Positions 62,171 through 64,000 of a stretch of 64,000 nt of DNA are shown piece by piece; positions within the stretch are counted from its first letter, which is position 1, and every line of letters starts with the position of its first letter. Below the pieces are notes generated by a model. The model did no database searches. It worked only from the letters and a program-made list of their open reading frames with translations, and was not told the origin of the DNA. The stretch covers positions 1,791,455 through 1,855,454 of the forward strand of contig NZ_LR130760.1 of assembly GCF_900625095.1 (NCBI RefSeq), in the 5' to 3' direction. This DNA is from Acinetobacter ihumii (lineage in GTDB: Bacteria; Pseudomonadota; Gammaproteobacteria; Pseudomonadales; Moraxellaceae). The translations under genes were made by a program, and so were the position numbers.

Positions 62171-62755
62171 TTAGAATTTATAGCTATAACCTAATGTATA
62201 AATAACAGGGTCGATATCTAAATCAAAAGTACCCAAATTATTTACCAAACGTACTTCTGGGCTTAAATCAGCATAACGGACGTCGAAATAAACACCCCAG
62301 TTTTTCGCATCCGCTGGCTGGAAATTAAATCCAATCTGACCTGCGAAACCATAGTCATTTTTAACTTTATCTGCTACGCCAGATTCATCCCAAGGAATAA
62401 ATGCAGTAGCACCCACACCAATATAAGGCGTGAAGCGTGTTGCATTTTTAAAGTTATATTTCGCGGTAATCGTTGGTGGTAAATGCTTTACTTTTGCCAC
62501 TTTATCGCCATCCAGTAACACATCATGGTTAACTGGTGTAGCAAGAAGTAATTCAGCAGAAAAAGGAGAGTTCCCAAAGAAATACTCAACAGACGGAGTA
62601 AAGGCAAATTCATTATCTGCTTCAACTTTACCTAAAGCTGTTTGTGTATCACTGGTTGGTGCAATATAACTCGCACCGACTTTAACTTGCCAATCCCCTG
62701 CAAAAACAGAAGAAGACAATCCTAATAATGCGATAACTATGGCTTGTTTCAACAT
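62171..62755 (-). CDS. ompW: Outer membrane protein OmpW
   Basis: The 194-residue precursor has a signal peptide (MLKQAIVIALLGLSSSVFA) and an eight-stranded OmpW barrel. WQVKVGASYIAPTSDTQ, FAFTPSVEYFFGNSPFSAELLLATP, TRFTPYIGVGATAF, and the terminal VIYTLGYSYKF with the C-terminal Phe insertion signal are all present. OmpW forms a narrow hydrophobic channel and is often regulated by iron or stress. The 5' region is very AT-rich and contains a TATCAA-N6-TTGATA repeat at 62894-62911. Confidence 0.93.
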   Translation of the reverse strand: MLKQAIVIALLGLSSSVFAGDWQVKVGASYIAPTSDTQTALGKVEADNEFAFTPSVEYFFGNSPFSAELLLATPVNHDVLLDGDKVAKVKHLPPTITAKYNFKNATRFTPYIGVGATAFIPWDESGVADKVKNDYGFAGQIGFNFQPADAKNWGVYFDVRYADLSPEVRLVNNLGTFDLDIDPVIYTLGYSYKF

Positions 62756-62961
62756 TTTCCACTACCTCTTAAAATCTTATAATCATCATAATATTTTATT
62801 AATATCAAACGCAATACATATTATATACAGCCTTTAAACATTATTTATAAACCAATGATATTTATGTTTATTTATTTTAAATCTGAGTAAATTTATCAAG
62901 TTTAATTGATATAAATTATGCATTTATTATTCAATATTTATTCCCACTATTTTAATCGGTT

Positions 62962-63004
62962 TTATTATATTAATCCGACAAAAACCGTCAGATTAATATA
63001 ATAA
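62962..63004. repeat. Long AT-rich palindrome between antiporter and ompW genes
   Basis: TTATTATATTAATC and GATTAATATAATAA are perfect 14-bp complements, with an additional GAC/GTC pair inside after one mismatch. It is 206 nt upstream of ompW and 2-12 nt from the antiporter terminator. Confidence 0.7.
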
Positions 63005-63005
63005 A

Positions 63006-63028
63006 AATGGTGCTTTTAAAGCACCATT
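63006..63028 (-). terminator. Terminator overlapping the antiporter stop codon
   Basis: AATGGTGCTT and AAGCACCATT form a 10-bp stem that includes the stop codon. On the minus strand TTTTATTATATT follows. Confidence 0.75.
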
Positions 63029-64000
63029 GCAGCAATCCAACCAAAGATTAATAATGGAATATTAAAATGTATAAATGTAGGAACAACGGTATCCCAAATA
63101 TGATCATGCTGACCATCAACACCTAAACCCGCTGTAGGCCCTAAGGTCGAATCTGAAGCAGGTGAACCTGCATCTCCGAGCGCTGCGGCAGTTCCGATGA
63201 GCGCAATTGTTGCCAAAGGAGAGAAGCCAAACTGTACACACAAAGGCACATAAATGACCGCGAGAACAGGCACACTGGAAAATGATGAACCAATCCCGAT
63301 TGTGACAAACAATCCAATAAACAGCATGAGAAAAGCAGCAAGTGCATGATTATCGCCAATCACATGTACAACACCATTGACCAGTTGGTTAATATCGCCC
63401 GTATGTGTCATGACAGAAGCAAAACCAGCGGCAGAAATCATGATAAACCCAACCAATGCCATCATGCGCATGCCTTGCACAAAGACGTCATCAGCATCTT
63501 GCCATTTAAAAATGCCAGCCGTTGAAAGTACCGCAAAACCAACTAGACCACCTAAAATCATGGAACCCGAATAGAGTTGAGCGGCAAGCGTCAATGCGAT
63601 CGCCAATACCGCCATAAAGATGGTTTTTTTGGAAATATAAGGTACTTGTTCAGCTTCTTGTTGTAATTCAACTGCATCTTCACGCAAATTATGCGTGACA
63701 TGTTGATCTGAGCGGAGCGGCTTGTCTAGGTCAATGGTAGTCACACGTGCCACTGCACGATCGACATACAAGCGTGGTTTACGATAGCTAATAAATACCG
63801 CAACCAATGTTCCGATCACCATTCCCAATACAGGAATCGCCATGCCCATAGGCATCATCCAGCGATCTACATGCAAACCATATTGAGCACCAATCTTATT
63901 GATATTGCCCATTAAAATTTGTTCCAGAAAGATCGCACCGAAACCCACAGGTAAAAAGATATAGGTACCGACCAAACCCAGTGTCAGTACGCAGGCTGCT
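63016..64000 (-). CDS. Na+/H+ antiporter family (NhaC/YuiF-like) permease, partial
   Basis: The frame is open to the right window edge, so the N-terminus is missing; 328 residues are visible. The protein has about eight hydrophobic segments and the family landmark [24 protein letters not shown] near the C-terminus, followed by [29 protein letters not shown]. This is the Na_H_antiporter (NhaC-superfamily) pattern. Some close relatives transport amino acids such as histidine rather than Na+, so the substrate is open. A soluble loop ([17 protein letters not shown] through [17 protein letters not shown]) divides the two halves. Confidence 0.87.
   Translation of the reverse strand, partial: AACVLTLGLVGTYIFLPVGFGAIFLEQILMGNINKIGAQYGLHVDRWMMPMGMAIPVLGMVIGTLVAVFISYRKPRLYVDRAVARVTTIDLDKPLRSDQHVTHNLREDAVELQQEAEQVPYISKKTIFMAVLAIALTLAAQLYSGSMILGGLVGFAVLSTAGIFKWQDADDVFVQGMRMMALVGFIMISAAGFASVMTHTGDINQLVNGVVHVIGDNHALAAFLMLFIGLFVTIGIGSSFSSVPVLAVIYVPLCVQFGFSPLATIALIGTAAALGDAGSPASDSTLGPTAGLGVDGQHDHIWDTVVPTFIHFNIPLLIFGWIAAMVL

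Noticed and set aside
62020..62205. 61-codon plus-strand ORF near ompW
   Set aside because: It covers the ompW terminator hairpin and the ompW 3' end, has no ribosome binding site, and its Ile/Tyr-rich composition reflects AT-rich DNA.
1..64000. CRISPR arrays, rRNA, tRNA and prophage
   Set aside because: No regularly spaced repeats, cloverleaf-like sequences, rRNA signatures or phage structural genes were found on either strand by reading.

Overview
The window is a 64 kb piece of a chromosome from a gammaproteobacterium of the Moraxellaceae, almost certainly Acinetobacter. The evidence is moderately AT-rich DNA, the lipase chaperone gene placed before the lipase gene (lipBA), a SpoT whose synthetase domain has lost its signature motifs, a fimT-pilVWXY1-pilin cluster between ispH and the rpsP operon, and a background of small lipoproteins and DMT transporters. 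The species cannot be fixed from the sequence alone. I found no rRNA, tRNA, CRISPR array, prophage or intact insertion sequence.

Layout. 1-4.7 kb: the 3' end of aroE, a 31-residue lipoprotein, a large acyl-CoA dehydrogenase, and small envelope proteins including a PspC-domain protein. 4.7-9 kb: a secreted PHB-depolymerase-type esterase and the glyQS glycyl-tRNA synthetase operon. 9.0-10.3 kb: a two-gene insert, a class III nucleotide cyclase overlapping a three-helix membrane protein, which fits the Pycsar anti-phage architecture. 10.4-22.7 kb: a divergent EamA/LysR pair, two related secreted alanine-rich helical proteins flanking a D-2-hydroxyacid dehydrogenase, an alpha/beta-hydrolase-like protein, an aldo/keto reductase, a methyltransferase, an orphan ParA beside a resolvase-like nuclease, and an AI-2E family permease. 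22.9-24.1 kb: a small accessory patch with a CPCC protein, an intact dinJ-yafQ toxin-antitoxin pair with its operator, and a frameshifted small ORF.

24-39.9 kb is mostly core: an SDR-type NAD(P)-binding protein, a FUSC/YccS permease, a D-2-hydroxyglutarate-dehydrogenase-type flavoprotein divergent from serA, two EamA exporters, a hemerythrin, a TSUP permease with truB, the lipBA secretion pair, and the rpsP-rimM-trmD-rplS operon. 40-47.7 kb is the minor pilin and PilY1 operon of type IV pili, all on the minus strand and translationally coupled. 47.8-54 kb holds ispH, gmk, rpoZ, spoT, ridA, and an iron-storage pair (bfd under a Fur box, then bfr). 54-64 kb holds a FrnE-type DsbA protein, an ASCH protein, two tandem related envelope proteins ending in Phe, htpG, ompW and a partial Na+/H+ antiporter family permease.

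The window gives several functional links. SerA can make D-2-hydroxyglutarate and the divergent flavoprotein is of the kind that reoxidises it. The lipase needs the membrane chaperone encoded just upstream. Bfd releases iron from bacterioferritin under Fur control. FimT/PilV/PilW/PilX/PilY1 and two further pilins prime and tip the type IV pilus. The most notable accessory elements are the Pycsar-like pair, the dinJ-yafQ patch, a 12-residue leader peptide with a near-perfect ribosome binding site, and several intergenic inverted repeats with regulatory-looking architecture.
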